From Silurus meridionalis (Eukaryota > Chordata > Actinopteri > Siluriformes > Siluridae), in NCBI RefSeq assembly GCF_014805685.1, contig NC_060885.1, positions 29,262,632-29,326,631 of the forward strand: DNA of 64,000 bases, written 5' to 3'. The translations under genes were made by a program, and so were the position numbers. The notes beneath the pieces were generated by a model. The model saw only the letters and a program-made list of their open reading frames with translations. It had not been told where the DNA came from and did no database searches. Positions 10,979 to 22,082 of this stretch are shown one piece after another. Position 1 is the stretch's first letter, and every line of letters begins with the position of its first letter.

Positions 10979-11639
10979 CTGAAGAAAACAGAACGGAGAG
11001 TGACGCATAAGGAATTGGGTCATAAGACGTATTCAGATTTGATTAAGCTTTTTTAACCCTTTTTTTTTTAAGCAAATTATCCATGAAAAAGAATGTTAAG
11101 TAAGAATTTGCAGTAAAACCACATTCAATATGTGAATTATGCAAATCAGTAAACATACAAATGATTTCTCAGGCAGCCCTCGGATAGATTGCGTGGAGGT
11201 GTGTTTATTTCATTACATTGCTTCTTTAAATGCGTAGTAATAAAGCATACCTGGACCTTTAAAGAGCTCTAATTACATAAGAAATTATATATGCGTGTTT
11301 TATTCCAAAAAACTAAAAAAAAAAAGTTTCCCCACGTTGAATAATTTATTACTTCCACTGTGTCTGCAGAAGCAGTATTATGTGTCAATTAACATCATCC
11401 TCTGTGACAATGTGAAGCTGTAAGCCGATATTTTGGCTGGTATAATATGCTGAGTTTTCTCCTCAATTTGCATCAGCAATTTGCATCGTGAGGCATCAAT
11501 AGTTCATCGTCAAGAGTTCAAGAAAGGTCAGTTACATATGTACAGTTTGTCTTCATATGAAAATTAGACCATATGCATCCTGTCTGATCAGGGTCCCAGT
11601 AGCTAAAATCGTAAGGTTTATATGTAAAATACATTTTTA

Positions 11640-13545
11640 GAACAATAGCTTGAGTAAGACCACACACAATGCACTACACACTGCTCACTATGTAACAACA
11701 AATTTCACACTAACAAACCCTCGCATGCTACCATATGCACTACATACCATCCACTAGCCGCTGCACGTTTCATATTATGTACCACCAACTACTGTATAAC
11801 CCTACCCACTGCAAACTACTGTAAACAATCCACTACACATCACACAATATGGTCTATCCACTACACACTACCCAGTGCCATATAGTCTACACACTACATA
11901 CTATGCATTACACATCACACACTACTCGGTGCACAATACACACTATACACCACACACTGTGCTCTATCCACTACACACTGTGCCCTTTACACTACACATT
12001 ATGCACAACACACTATCGCTATGCCCTATCCATTACACATGATCTACAACACCTTTCACACTGTGCTCTTTTCACTACGTGTTACACACCACACAATATT
12101 CACTACACACTGTGCTCTAGCCACTACACATTACACACCACACAATATCCACTACACACTCTGCTCTATCCACTACACATTACACACCACACAATATCCA
12201 CTACACACTCTGCTCTATCCACTACACATTACACAACACACAATATCCACTACACACTGTGCTCTATCCACTACACACCACACAATATCCACAACACACT
12301 GCACTCTATTCACTACACACCACAAAATATCCACTACACACCACACAATATCCACAACACACTGCACTCTATTCACTACACACCACAAAATATCCACTAC
12401 ACACCGTGCTCTATACACTACGCATTACACACCACACAATATCCACCACACACTGTGCTCTATCCACTACGCATTATACACCACACACTGTGCTCTATCC
12501 ACTACGCATTACACACCACACAATATCCACTACACACTGCATTCTATTCATTACACAATACACCATATCCATTACGCTGTGCTCTATCCATTACACACCA
12601 CACAATATCCACCACACACTGTGCTCTATCCACTACGCATTACACACCACACAATATCCACTACACACTGCATTCTATTCATTACACAATACACCATATC
12701 CATTACACGCTGTGCTCTATCCATTACACACCACACAATATCCACCACACACTGTGCTCTATCCACTACGCATTATACACCACACACTGTGCTCTATAAA
12801 CTAAGCATTAAACACCACACAATAATTACTACACAATACACACTATACACCACACAGTATCCCATCTACTACACCTTGTGCTTTATCCACTTCCCATTAC
12901 GCACTATTCACCACATGTTGTGCTCTAGCAACTACACAACACACAATTTACTACATGCAATGCTCTATCGACCAGACACTATTCACTACACACCGTGCCT
13001 TGTCCACCAAATTTTACACACTACACACAATATTTACTACACACTGTGCTCTTTTCACTACACATTACACACTATGCACCATACACCATTCTCTATCCAC
13101 CAAACTTTATACAATGCAAAACTATGCTACTGTCTACAACGCATTACACATTCTGTACTACACATTACACATTCCGTGCAACACATATGCAACACACACT
13201 GTGCTCTATCCACCACACACATTACATGCTACACACTGCAAACTATGCACCATTTACTATTACACAATATCCACTACAGATTACACACTAGGAACTACAA
13301 ATTACACCCCATGCTGCACTAGGCACTACACAACTACTACACATTACACACTTCCTACTACACATTACAAAACAACACACTACTTATTACACTCTATGTA
13401 TTCTACACTACACACTATGCATTACACACGATGCACAATATCCGTCCATCACTCCATCCATCCATCCATCCATTTACACAATGTACTATAATTTATACAC
13501 ACTACACTATACACACTTCAAACACTATGCATTAAGACATACTAC
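11640..13545. repeat. CACTACA-type minisatellite, block 2, with 49-bp period core
   Basis: About 1.9 kb of tandem repeats. Between about 12100 and 12270 the unit is a clear 49 bp: the word CACTACACATT recurs at 12122, 12171 and 12220. From 12270 to 12800 the units are rearranged, and a longer block at about 12430-12555 recurs at about 12594-12717. Beyond 12800 the repeats decay. Open frames up to 433 codons cross the array because the repeat lacks stops in some frames. They are Thr-Thr-His-Tyr periodic and not genes. Confidence 0.93.
11674..11943. repeat. Direct repeat flanking the nrg3 exon, copy 2
   Basis: Partner of 10181-10451 in the same orientation. The two copies enclose the nrg3 exon and about 1.2 kb of flanking intron. 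It lies at the left edge of minisatellite block 2, just before the regular 49-bp units begin. Confidence 0.88.
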
Positions 13546-13639
13546 ACATTAGAGTAATCATCGCTCAGAGACTTGATTTCTGTGGAAACTTCTATGAAAA
13601 TGTGATGTGCAGCTCTGCAGGACTTATTTCTGTTACTCA

Positions 13640-14720
13640 GCAGCCTACACATTTCTTTCTTTCCTTCTCTCTCTTACTTTCTCTCTCCCCTGGTGCCTGT
13701 CGCTCTCAATCTCTCAATCCAGTATTTCTCTTTCCATCATTCTCCCTCCTGTGCATCTCTTTGTCTCATTCTTTCTTTCTCTCTCTCTGTGTGATTCATT
13801 TTCTCTTGAAACCTCTCACTATCTTTGTCTCAGATAGTTTCTCTTTTTTTTCTCTTTTCTCTCACACAGAATCCTCTCTCATTATCTTTCCTTGTCTCCC
13901 AATATCTCCAATCTCATCTTATACTTTGTTCTTTTGAATCCCTGTCTCTCACCACCACTCTTTCCCCATACTCTTTAACCTGTCTTTTTACTCTCTCTGT
14001 CATACATTCTCACACTGCCTTTTCTCTCTCTCTCTCTCTCTTTTGTCTTTTTGCTGTCATGTCCTCTCCCCCTGCCTGCCTTAACCTCTCTCTCTTTCAA
14101 ATTCAGTCTGTTCTGTTGGTGTCTCTCATTCTTTTCTGTCACTCTCTATGTCTCACGCTCCATCTATCCACCTGCCTGCTTCATATGTTTTTGCTTTTCT
14201 TTGTGATATGCTCTCTCTCATTTGCATCTTTCTTATACTCTGTCTCTTACTTCTCATTTCCTCTCTCTGTCTCATGTTCTCTTCATTCTGTCTCTTCTTT
14301 GCTTTCTCTCTCTCTCTAGCATACATTCTCTCTACCCCTCTTTCCATTCTATCCATTTCTCAGTGTATTTTCTCTTCCTTCTCTTTATGTTCGCTGTGTC
14401 TCATTCAACCCCTCTTAATATCTCATTAACTTCCTATTTGTTTGGTCTCACTTCCTCAGTCTCATTCTCGGTCTCTCAAAGTCTCAACCACACCGTTTCT
14501 CCATCTTATTCTCTCTCTCTCTCTCTCTCCCCTCTCTTCTTTGTCTCTCTTTGTCTGATTTTTCTCTCACATGCAGTTTCTTCATTTAATTCTCTCAACA
14601 TCTCATGGTCCTTACTTAATTTTTTGGTCTCTGATTTCATTTCCCTCCTTGACTCTTACATTCAATCTCTGTCTTCATCTCACTTTTTCTGTCTCTCTAA
14701 CCCACTTTCTGAACCATCCT
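13640..14720. repeat. Polypyrimidine (TCTC-rich) tract, about 1.1 kb
   Basis: The plus strand is strongly enriched in C and T (TCTCTCTC, TTTCTCTC), with runs such as those at 14024-14042 and 14513-14530. The nrg3-sense strand is accordingly GA-rich. Overlapping Ser/Leu/Phe-rich frames of up to 168 codons are by-products. Long strand-asymmetric tracts like this can adopt triplex (H-DNA) structure. Confidence 0.92.
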
Positions 14721-15095
14721 TAATATAGAATAAATGATGGGTTGTAACTGACTGCTTGATCGTTCTTCCCTCTCTCTCTTCTTTCTACAACTGTTCTGTC
14801 ATTTCTACAATCTGTATAAAAAAAAACTGATTATGCTTCACACGTCTTTTCTTGTGGCAACGTTCACAAATCCACATGCTCACGCTGCTTATTCTCGAAG
14901 GAGGCAGAAGGCTGCTCGCATTTTTAAATTAATGTCCAAAGTCATTAATGAGCCGGAACAAACACAGAGAGCAGCGAGTGCTCGAGTGGCTCCTGGATCA
15001 CAGTGAGCGCGGGCGCGTATATGAAACGTCTCGAGATAAATCCAGAGAGAACACGTGTGTTAGTTAGAACGAGTATGTTACTGACCACGTATGTG

Positions 15096-15097
<2 letters not shown>

Positions 15098-15156
<59 letters not shown>

Positions 15157-15180
15157 CACACACATATACACACACACCAC
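15098..15180. repeat. (TA)n(CA)n compound microsatellite
   Basis: About 55 bp of TA followed by about 28 bp of CA/CACATA repeats. Confidence 0.95.
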
Positions 15181-15279
15181 ACGGTTCCTAAGTAGTTTTT
15201 CTTTACTCCTTGCTACCACGAAAAATCTCTTACCGTTCTTTTTGTACTTTCCTTACTTAATTTTACTCAGGAGTTTCTT

Positions 15280-15480
15280 CTCTTTCTTTCTCCTTCCATC
15301 CTTTCATTCATTTAATAACTAGTTATTCTTTCCTTCCTTTCTTTCAATTTACAAAAGACTCATTTTCTATCCTTCTTTCCTTCTATTTTTTCCTTCCTTC
15401 TTTTCTACAATTTACAAAGACTAGATTTTCCTTTCCATCTTCCTTCTTTTTTTTTCATGCTTCATTTAATTTACAAAGAC
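15280..15480. repeat. TTCC-rich polypyrimidine tract
   Basis: Degenerate CTTCC/TTTCTTTC repeats, including two near-copies of the phrase TTTACAAAGACTAGATTTT (15410-15430 and 15470-15488). A similar tract lies at 16050-16260 on the far side of the LINE remnant, so the LINE fragment may have landed in an existing TTCC tract. Confidence 0.8.
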
Positions 15481-15499
15481 TAGATTTTTTTCAACAAAA

Positions 15500-16025
15500 A
15501 CCAAAAACCGGGCAGGAAAATCACTACTGACCCTTCGCACCCTGGACACATTTTCATCTCCTCCCTTCTGGCAGGCACTACAGAACTTTGTTCACCAAAA
15601 CTGTCAGACACAGGAACAGTTTCTTTCCCCAGGCAATCAGCCTCATTAACAACTAACCATAACTATATTACCTGCTTTATATCATATCTATAAGTACTGC
15701 AATAATCACATTATCCGTATATGTTACACACACTATGGCTGCTGTATATTGTATAAAGTCCTAAATACTGTCATTTCCACTACCATGCACTCTATGTACA
15801 CTTTATGTACATTACTGATCTGTCATATAATCAGTATCCCTATTTAATCCTCATACAGTCTATATTGTCTCACACTGTCTTTGTCTTGTATAGTCTGTTT
15901 TTGTCCCGTCTTGTCTGTTTTGTCTTGTATAGTCTAAGCTGAATGTATAGTTTTATTTATGTCTGTACTTTGAGAATCACTAACAGCTGAAAACAAATTC
16001 CTTGGCCTATAAATCTGATTCTTTC
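15500..16025 (+). mobile_element. Non-LTR retrotransposon 3' end (reverse-transcriptase C-terminal tail plus 3' UTR)
   Basis: From about 15512 one frame reads KITTDPSHPGH; after a frameshift a second frame reads LPSGRHYRTLFTKTVRHRNS and then FFPQAISLINN with a stop at about 15653. These match the conserved C-terminal tail found in a widespread fish LINE group (Rex1/CR1-like; the clade is my inference). The following AT-rich 3' UTR ends with AACAGCTGAAAACAAATTCC and TTGGCCTATAAATCTGATTC, also familiar from that group. The copy is 5'-truncated and frameshifted. Confidence 0.7.
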
Positions 16026-16049
16026 CTATTTTCTTACCTTGCTTTCTTC

Positions 16050-16262
16050 CTTCAATTTACAAAGCCTAGTATTTCATTCCCTCCTCCTTTTTTCAAATTA
16101 AAAAGACGATTTTTCCCTCCTTCCAGTCTTGATATTTCTTCATTCATCTGACAGACTAATATTTCCTTTCTCCTTTCCTTTCCTTCATTCCTTCCTTTGT
16201 TCAATATACAAAGACAAGTCAGTCCTTCCTTCCCTTGTTCTTTCCTTTCTTTCTTCATCTCT
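16050..16262. repeat. TTCC-rich polypyrimidine tract
   Basis: CCTTCC and TTTCCTTTCC repeats, the right-hand counterpart of 15280-15480. Confidence 0.8.
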
Positions 16263-17310
16263 CATGAGTGGCCCAGAAGCATTGCTCATTTTCTAAAACC
16301 TAAACAGATCAGTTAAATCTGACTATTAAATCCAGTCCAGACTTTAACAGAAAATAATACAATTGTGTAGAACGAAAATATTATGCAAATGTGCCTCAGG
16401 AAATCAGAAGAAAGTATTAATGGGAGAAAATTAGCAAAAAGTTTTAACAGCATCAATTGACTAGTACCTGATTAACTCTCAGTTGGCTCTCTTGTCTAAG
16501 GAAAGGAAAAAAAAAAAAAACGTTTTAATACAAATCACATTCATTTTTTTTTTTTAAGGATGAAGGAAAGGTCTTCAAGGTGAATATTTTGACACCCCAC
16601 TGAGAAGGGTAACAATTACAATTAATATCTGATTACGGCAGAAAGGTGACTGAGTGGCCCCGTTGATCTCATTTTCCAAAGTTGCCTTGGCATTAAATAA
16701 GACACAGGTTGCTGCCGGGCATTTGGGCAGGTTTATATGCCAAAGCACTAAAAGCACAAAAAAGGTCATCGATTCGTGCTGAGGAAAAAGAAGTGACGTT
16801 GCCCAAGCGCCGCTGGAACAAAGCGGAGATTATGGATTGTCAAAATCACATGTTCCGGAGCATTTTTTATACCTGCAGCCACATCGTCCATTTTTTTCCC
16901 ACCCGGCTGAGCATTGATTTCTGATGGTGTGGAAAAGTCATTCAAAGGTCTTGGAAGCAGAGAGTCGTTTACTCAGAATTTTATTTGAGTTGAAGATAGT
17001 GCTCTTGCTTACGCTACCGGCGTCCCGGCCCATCCAGCTGTTATTGTTAACGCTAATCTCACCATTCATTTGTGTGGAGCGCAGGAGGAAAGCTAGCTCA
17101 TCCTGAATGCACACTCAGGTATTGGTTCTGATTTGGTCAGTGGAACAGGAATTAGACCTTTTTACAGCTACGTCATAATCTCTCCATGTCTACAATCAGC
17201 AGTTTGAGAGCCGACTGAGAACTTTGCAACTATGAGGAACTTTTTTTTTCTTTTTTTTTTTTTTTTTACCTTTTACACATTTTCTTACTTTCAATTTTTT
17301 AGCCAAAGAA
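16263..17310. other. Intronic stretch without recognised repeats
   Basis: Apart from homopolymer T-runs (17247-17272) this is one of the longer repeat-poor stretches. The segment 16590-17110 is non-periodic and GC-moderate. It could contain conserved non-coding sequence, but that needs comparison with other fish. No exon-like frame with matching splice sites was recognised. Confidence 0.35.
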
Positions 17311-17324
17311 ATGACTGTATTTTT

Positions 17325-17990
17325 AAGAAACACCTAGACTGAGACACAAGCATGTTCCTTTTGGTTTTATGCAACAAACTAAATAAAAGGCAAACACACT
17401 GCTGAATGACTGGTACAGAATTTCCTGGCCAAATGAGTCCAAACTTGACATCTTTGTCTTGAACAAAAGAACTTTTGTAAGATTAAAAACAGAAGATATT
17501 ATGGTAGAAGAATGCCTCACCCCCACAGTCAAACATGGAGGTGGAAGCTTAATTCTTTGGGGTTGTTATAGAGCATGGAAGGTTGGACGCTTATTCCGAG
17601 TAAAAGGAATACTAAAATAAAAATAGCTACATTCCTTACGTCAACACTGTGCAATTCCATCTGTACCACGGCTCATTGGAACCGAATTCACCATACGACA
17701 AGACGAGACGAAGCATATGCCCAAGCAAACAGAGCAAACAGTCAGCTGGAGTGTTATCCATCATGAAATGGCCTGCCAAGTCACCGCACCTGAAATCCTA
17801 TTGAACTGCTCTGGGATGAATTTTAACACAAGCTCAGAAAGAAATCTCCAACTAGTGAAGAACATATTTGGCAAGTTTTACAAAACGCATTTTGAAGTAT
17901 TTCAGCTGAACAAACTGCCAAGAGTGTATAAAGCTGTTATTCATGCTGAGGGAGGATTTTTTAAATCTAAGTAAAGTGGAACATTTGAAC
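17325..17990 (+). pseudogene. Degenerate Tc1-like transposase
   Basis: Three conserved pieces are readable in different frames. [15 protein letters not shown] at 17525-17569 corresponds to the catalytic core. WPAKSPHL near 17768 is followed, after one extra A at about 17794, by LNPIELLWDEF in the shifted frame, which retains the catalytic Glu motif. LPRVYKAVIHAEGGFFKSK at 17917-17974 is the C-terminus and ends at a stop. Frameshifts and stops break the gene and the N-terminal half is not recognisable, so it is a fossil of a fish Tc1 element. Confidence 0.85.
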
Positions 17991-19257
17991 GTTTATATGG
18001 TTGTTTGGTCAAAGTAAATCTGCACACTGTGAAAACACCTAGTTTGTAACATAGAAACAACATGAGCATACATGTGTCATTTAAAAGTCAAGTTTTTCAA
18101 ACTTTTGATATGTACTTTAGTAGTGCTTATTAATTTTTTTTCTCCTCTTAGTAGATTTTTCAGGCGTATTAGAGGAAAAAAGTGTGTTGGGAAACAAAAT
18201 CAGATTGTCGAAAAATGTATAGATGATGTACTGTACATTCAATATTCCTAAATGAAACTAATGTTGATGTATTAATACCACATGAAGCTTTACTGTGAAG
18301 CAAAACTTTATCCTGTCTAATCTAAAACCTGATCAAGCCTCAAACCTGGACCTGGACCTACGTAGACCGAAATTGAGTCAATCAAGACTCGAAAAACCGA
18401 TATTTATGTTTTTGGTGAAAGATGTGTTTTCGCATTTCTCCTTATTTAAAAAAACATGACTTTTTGTTGTGTCTGTATCGCTCATGCGGAGTAAACGCCG
18501 CTACACATCAGAAGGAGCAGGTGTTCCAAAACTTTCGAGTGGCGGCTTGTTTTGACTGGGAAAAAAACCAGCATTGAGAAAATCTCACATTCACACAAAC
18601 ATAATTAAACACAATCCCGGTCAAACTGCTCAATAAATTTCATTCGCTTGTTCTTTTTCAAGTTGTCGATGTTTAATACCAATATTCTCAGCATCCATTT
18701 CAATCCACAGGGCTTTGATAATAATCCGGGTATTACGATGATCAAATAACGCTTGTTATTGGCTGCTGAGGCGAGCTACGATTGCATACGTGAGACGCTG
18801 ACTGCCGAGTTAAATAGATGTTTGCAATAATGGATTATTACGCATCAAATAGTTTTGAAGTTAACATCTGCACCTTTTATGTCTTCCATGGAATCAGATG
18901 AAGGAATGAGCAAATGTTTTAGCACACAGCTGCTTTATTCTAGGTTCTGATTGGTCAGAAGGGTGCGATTGAAATATTTTTGTATTTATAGTAAGTCATA
19001 CATAGGCTTGTACAGTAGATGATTACAATCAATAATAAATAAACTGATATGGTCTATTGAACTCTTTTCTTTAGAACATTTATGGAAATTATCTTGAGTG
19101 TGGACTCGTAGTAACATCATAAGGAACTTGCTTTTTTTTTTTGTCCGTCTGTCCATCCGTCCATCCATCTATCTATCCATCTATCCATCATTTTATTTTA
19201 TAAATGATATTTAATGATATTTTATATTATTTATATTTATTGATTGATTTAATTTAT
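17991..19257. other. Intronic stretch, no recognised feature
   Basis: Non-repetitive AT-rich DNA with a short CATC run at 19150-19190. Nothing assignable. Confidence 0.45.
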
Positions 19258-19266
19258 TATATATAT

Positions 19267-19287
19267 ATCCTCAATCCTTCCTCTTCC

Positions 19288-19349
<62 letters not shown>

Positions 19350-19372
19350 AAGGAAGAGGAAGGATTGAGGAT
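19267..19372. repeat. 106-bp AT-rich palindrome
   Basis: The left arm at 19267-19290 (ATCCTCAATCCTTCCTCTTC...) and the right arm at 19349-19372 are perfect 24-bp reverse complements. The (AT)n tract between them is itself self-complementary, leaving only the 19291/19348 pair unmatched. The whole unit could fold into one long hairpin or cruciform. Confidence 0.95.
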
Positions 19373-21285
19373 AATGCAGATTAAGATGAGGATTATACAT
19401 AAATAAACAGGAAGACAAATCCAAATATTGTGACTGCAAAACAGGTCAGATACCACAAACTAGGCAAAACCATAACAAGAGCATGATCAAAAACCCCAAA
19501 AAATCAACACACAAGCCAAACAGTAGAAAACAAACCAATCAACGTATACTTCATAATGATCTGAATGGATACAAATCCCTATCAAACGCTGGTTGTTCCG
19601 AGTGTGTAATTGGATTACAAAACAAAAAAAAAAAAAAGGTGCGACTGATTACTATGAGGGGGATTTTGACCGTACAAAAGGTATGGGAAAAGTAGTCCTG
19701 GGTGGCCATCAAAAAGAAAAAAAAAAAAAAAAAAAAAAGAGTCCAGAAGTGACCCGACATTGCATTAAAAGAATAAAATGCTTCAGGGTGCGCCTTTATA
19801 GGAAAAAATAAATCTGTAGGGATCATTATTTTCCAGTAACAGCATGCCCCCAAGTGTTTCATTCCTCACACAGTCACTGAGTAACATGCTTTAAGATAAG
19901 ACGCATAAAAATCGCGGACCGCAGAAAAAAAACAAATTCTCCCGACATTAAAGCCAGCTGCTCCTTAACTGTTGGTTTGACATAAAGAAATCCCACTAGG
20001 TTCAAACTCTTAGGAACAGATGGCGGGAAAAAAAAAACTGAAATAAAAAAAATAAATAAATAAAGACAGCTTGCCCTTGTGTCCTGCTTAGCGGTGTTTT
20101 CTACCCCGCATGTGACAAAACCTCGTTTTGGCCTCAACATACACAAATTTGATGAAATGCCATCACCACAACTCAGGAATTTTTGAGTTTCGGTGATGGA
20201 ACTGGGTGAAAGTGGCGTCCCCATAGCACCCCCTGTGGGTTTTAAAGAGACACGGACACAGTGGGGCAGGTTGCCCTTTTCAAGTTCTCAGGGAGGAGAT
20301 TCACTCCTGGCAACTTTTCTCTTTTGGACACGAGCATATAAAGTAAAAAAAAAAAAGGTGTCTGGGTGAAAGGTGACAGGAGGTCAAAGGAGATTTAAGG
20401 GTCAAAAGAGACAGAAAAAGAAAGAGAATACAGTGAAGTGAGCTAATGATGCCTGTCCTAATGTTGGATTCTTGGCCTGAACTCAGAACTTCTTGTTCAC
20501 AGTGAATTAAGATGCAAAACAATGTTATATTTACCTTTAAACTGTTTGATTGATCAATAAAATGTTGTTAATCTTTCGTTCACTCATTGAACTATAAGAG
20601 AAATTACACACTCAGGCCGTGTTTTGTCTTTAAAGTGTTTAGCCTAGCTTTTTGCCAAAGTCTGTCGTTCTCTTTCTCTGTATTTGCACCTCTTCTAATA
20701 TCGCCATCTCCGCATGGAGCCACTCAACCCAAGTAGACATACCCCGAAAACTCGAGTGCTGCCGCCGACACGCTTTTAAATTAAAAACGCAAGGGAAAAT
20801 AAACACGCTTCGATTTACCGACATCCTTATCTTCCCAAGTGGCTAAATTACAGAGTAATATCATTTGCGTGCCGAACCTCCATTGGTCCCCCTGCGAACG
20901 TGAAATTATAGCCGAACATAAGAGTACGGAATCTGGGATAATTACAGCTTGGTGGAGATGAAAGACGCACTCGCGCATTAAAGTCATCAGCAGAACCAGG
21001 GTATGACTTGAATGTCTCAATCAGAAGTCTGAATGATGAGATAAAGTATCAGATGCTATCGGATATCATGGAAGATTAGAATGGGTTTCAAAAGATAGAT
21101 AATAAAACTCTCGGGAAAAGGAGAACACCTTGTGAATGTAACTGATGCGCTGAGATAAGACTTCGCTGAAGAATTTAATTTGTAAGGGACTTATAAGAAC
21201 AAATAGATTCATTTATAGGATCAGAGCTGAAATGGAAAACAAAACAGATTTTACAAATGTTTTATATTTACATGTAGCTACTGAC
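19373..21285. other. Intronic stretch, homopolymer-rich but otherwise unassigned
   Basis: A-runs at 19624-19637 and 19717-19738, and AAAT repeats at 20045-20062. Short frames here show no recognisable domain. The segment 20640-21000 is repeat-poor. Confidence 0.4.
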
Positions 21286-22082
21286 AGAATGAAGCAAAAG
21301 GGTACTCTTAGTGGAATGAAGCAAGAAAGAAAGGAAGCAAGTACTCATAGTAGAACGGAGAAATACTTGCAGAAGAAGGAAGGAAGGAAGCAAGGAAGGA
21401 AAGCAAAGGAAATAAAGTAGCATTAGTAAAATTGAGGAAAGAAGGAGAAAAATTTTTTTTACTTTTAATATAAGGATGTAAGAACCCTCAGTAAAAAAGA
21501 AAAAAAATGACCCATAAATCAGAACTGAAGGAATATCCAGTGCATTGTGAGTGTGAGTATGAAGTAGTGCTACTAAAAGGAAGGAAGGATCAACAGAAGG
21601 AAAAAAGGACAGAAGGAGGTACCCTTGTAAGAGAAACAAAGGAAGGAATGAAGGAGAGAATAGGTTACCATTTTTAAAATTAAGTTAAGGAATACTTTAA
21701 GTAGAAGGAAGGAAGGAAATAAATACTCTGTGGAAGTAAGAAAAAAGAATGCACTCTTAGTGGAAGGAAGGAAGAAAGAATGTACCACTATTAAAAGGAT
21801 AACTGTGAGGAAAGAAGGAAGGAAGGATGGAAGGACAAAATTATTAAAAGAAAAAAGGAAAGAAAGGAAGAAAGTAGATTTAGTAAAGGGAAGGAGAAAA
21901 GGAGTTAAGTACTCTTTGTGAAAGGAAACGAAAGGACTAAAAGAAAAGAAGTACAGTTAGTAAAAGAACGGGAATAAAGTAAGTGGCTTTAAAAAAAAAA
22001 AAAGGAATGGAGGACGAAGGAAAAACCTTTTATTAATAAAATGGATGGATGCATGGCTGGATGGATGGATGGGCAAATAAAT
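21286..22082. repeat. Polypurine (GGAA-rich) tract, about 800 bp
   Basis: The plus strand is dominated by GGAAGGAAG, AGAAAG and related words, interrupted by recurring phrases such as ACTCTTAGTGGAA, AGTACTC and TAGTAAAA. These suggest an old minisatellite with a unit of several tens of bp. In the nrg3-sense transcript this would be a UUCC-rich pyrimidine stretch. Confidence 0.88.

Noticed and set aside
12100..12800. Regularly spaced repeats that could be mistaken for a CRISPR array
   Set aside because: The units are contiguous 49-bp tandem copies with no unique spacers, and the context is a vertebrate intron.
11849..13322. Open frames of 316 and 433 codons, periodic in Thr, His and Tyr
   Set aside because: They read straight through the CACTACA minisatellite; several overlapping frames are open at once and all are periodic, which shows the repeat lacks stops and not that a protein is encoded.
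13602..14728. Overlapping Ser/Leu/Phe-rich frames up to 168 codons resembling membrane proteins
   Set aside because: Composition is dictated by the polypyrimidine tract; all three plus-strand frames look alike and none has a domain.
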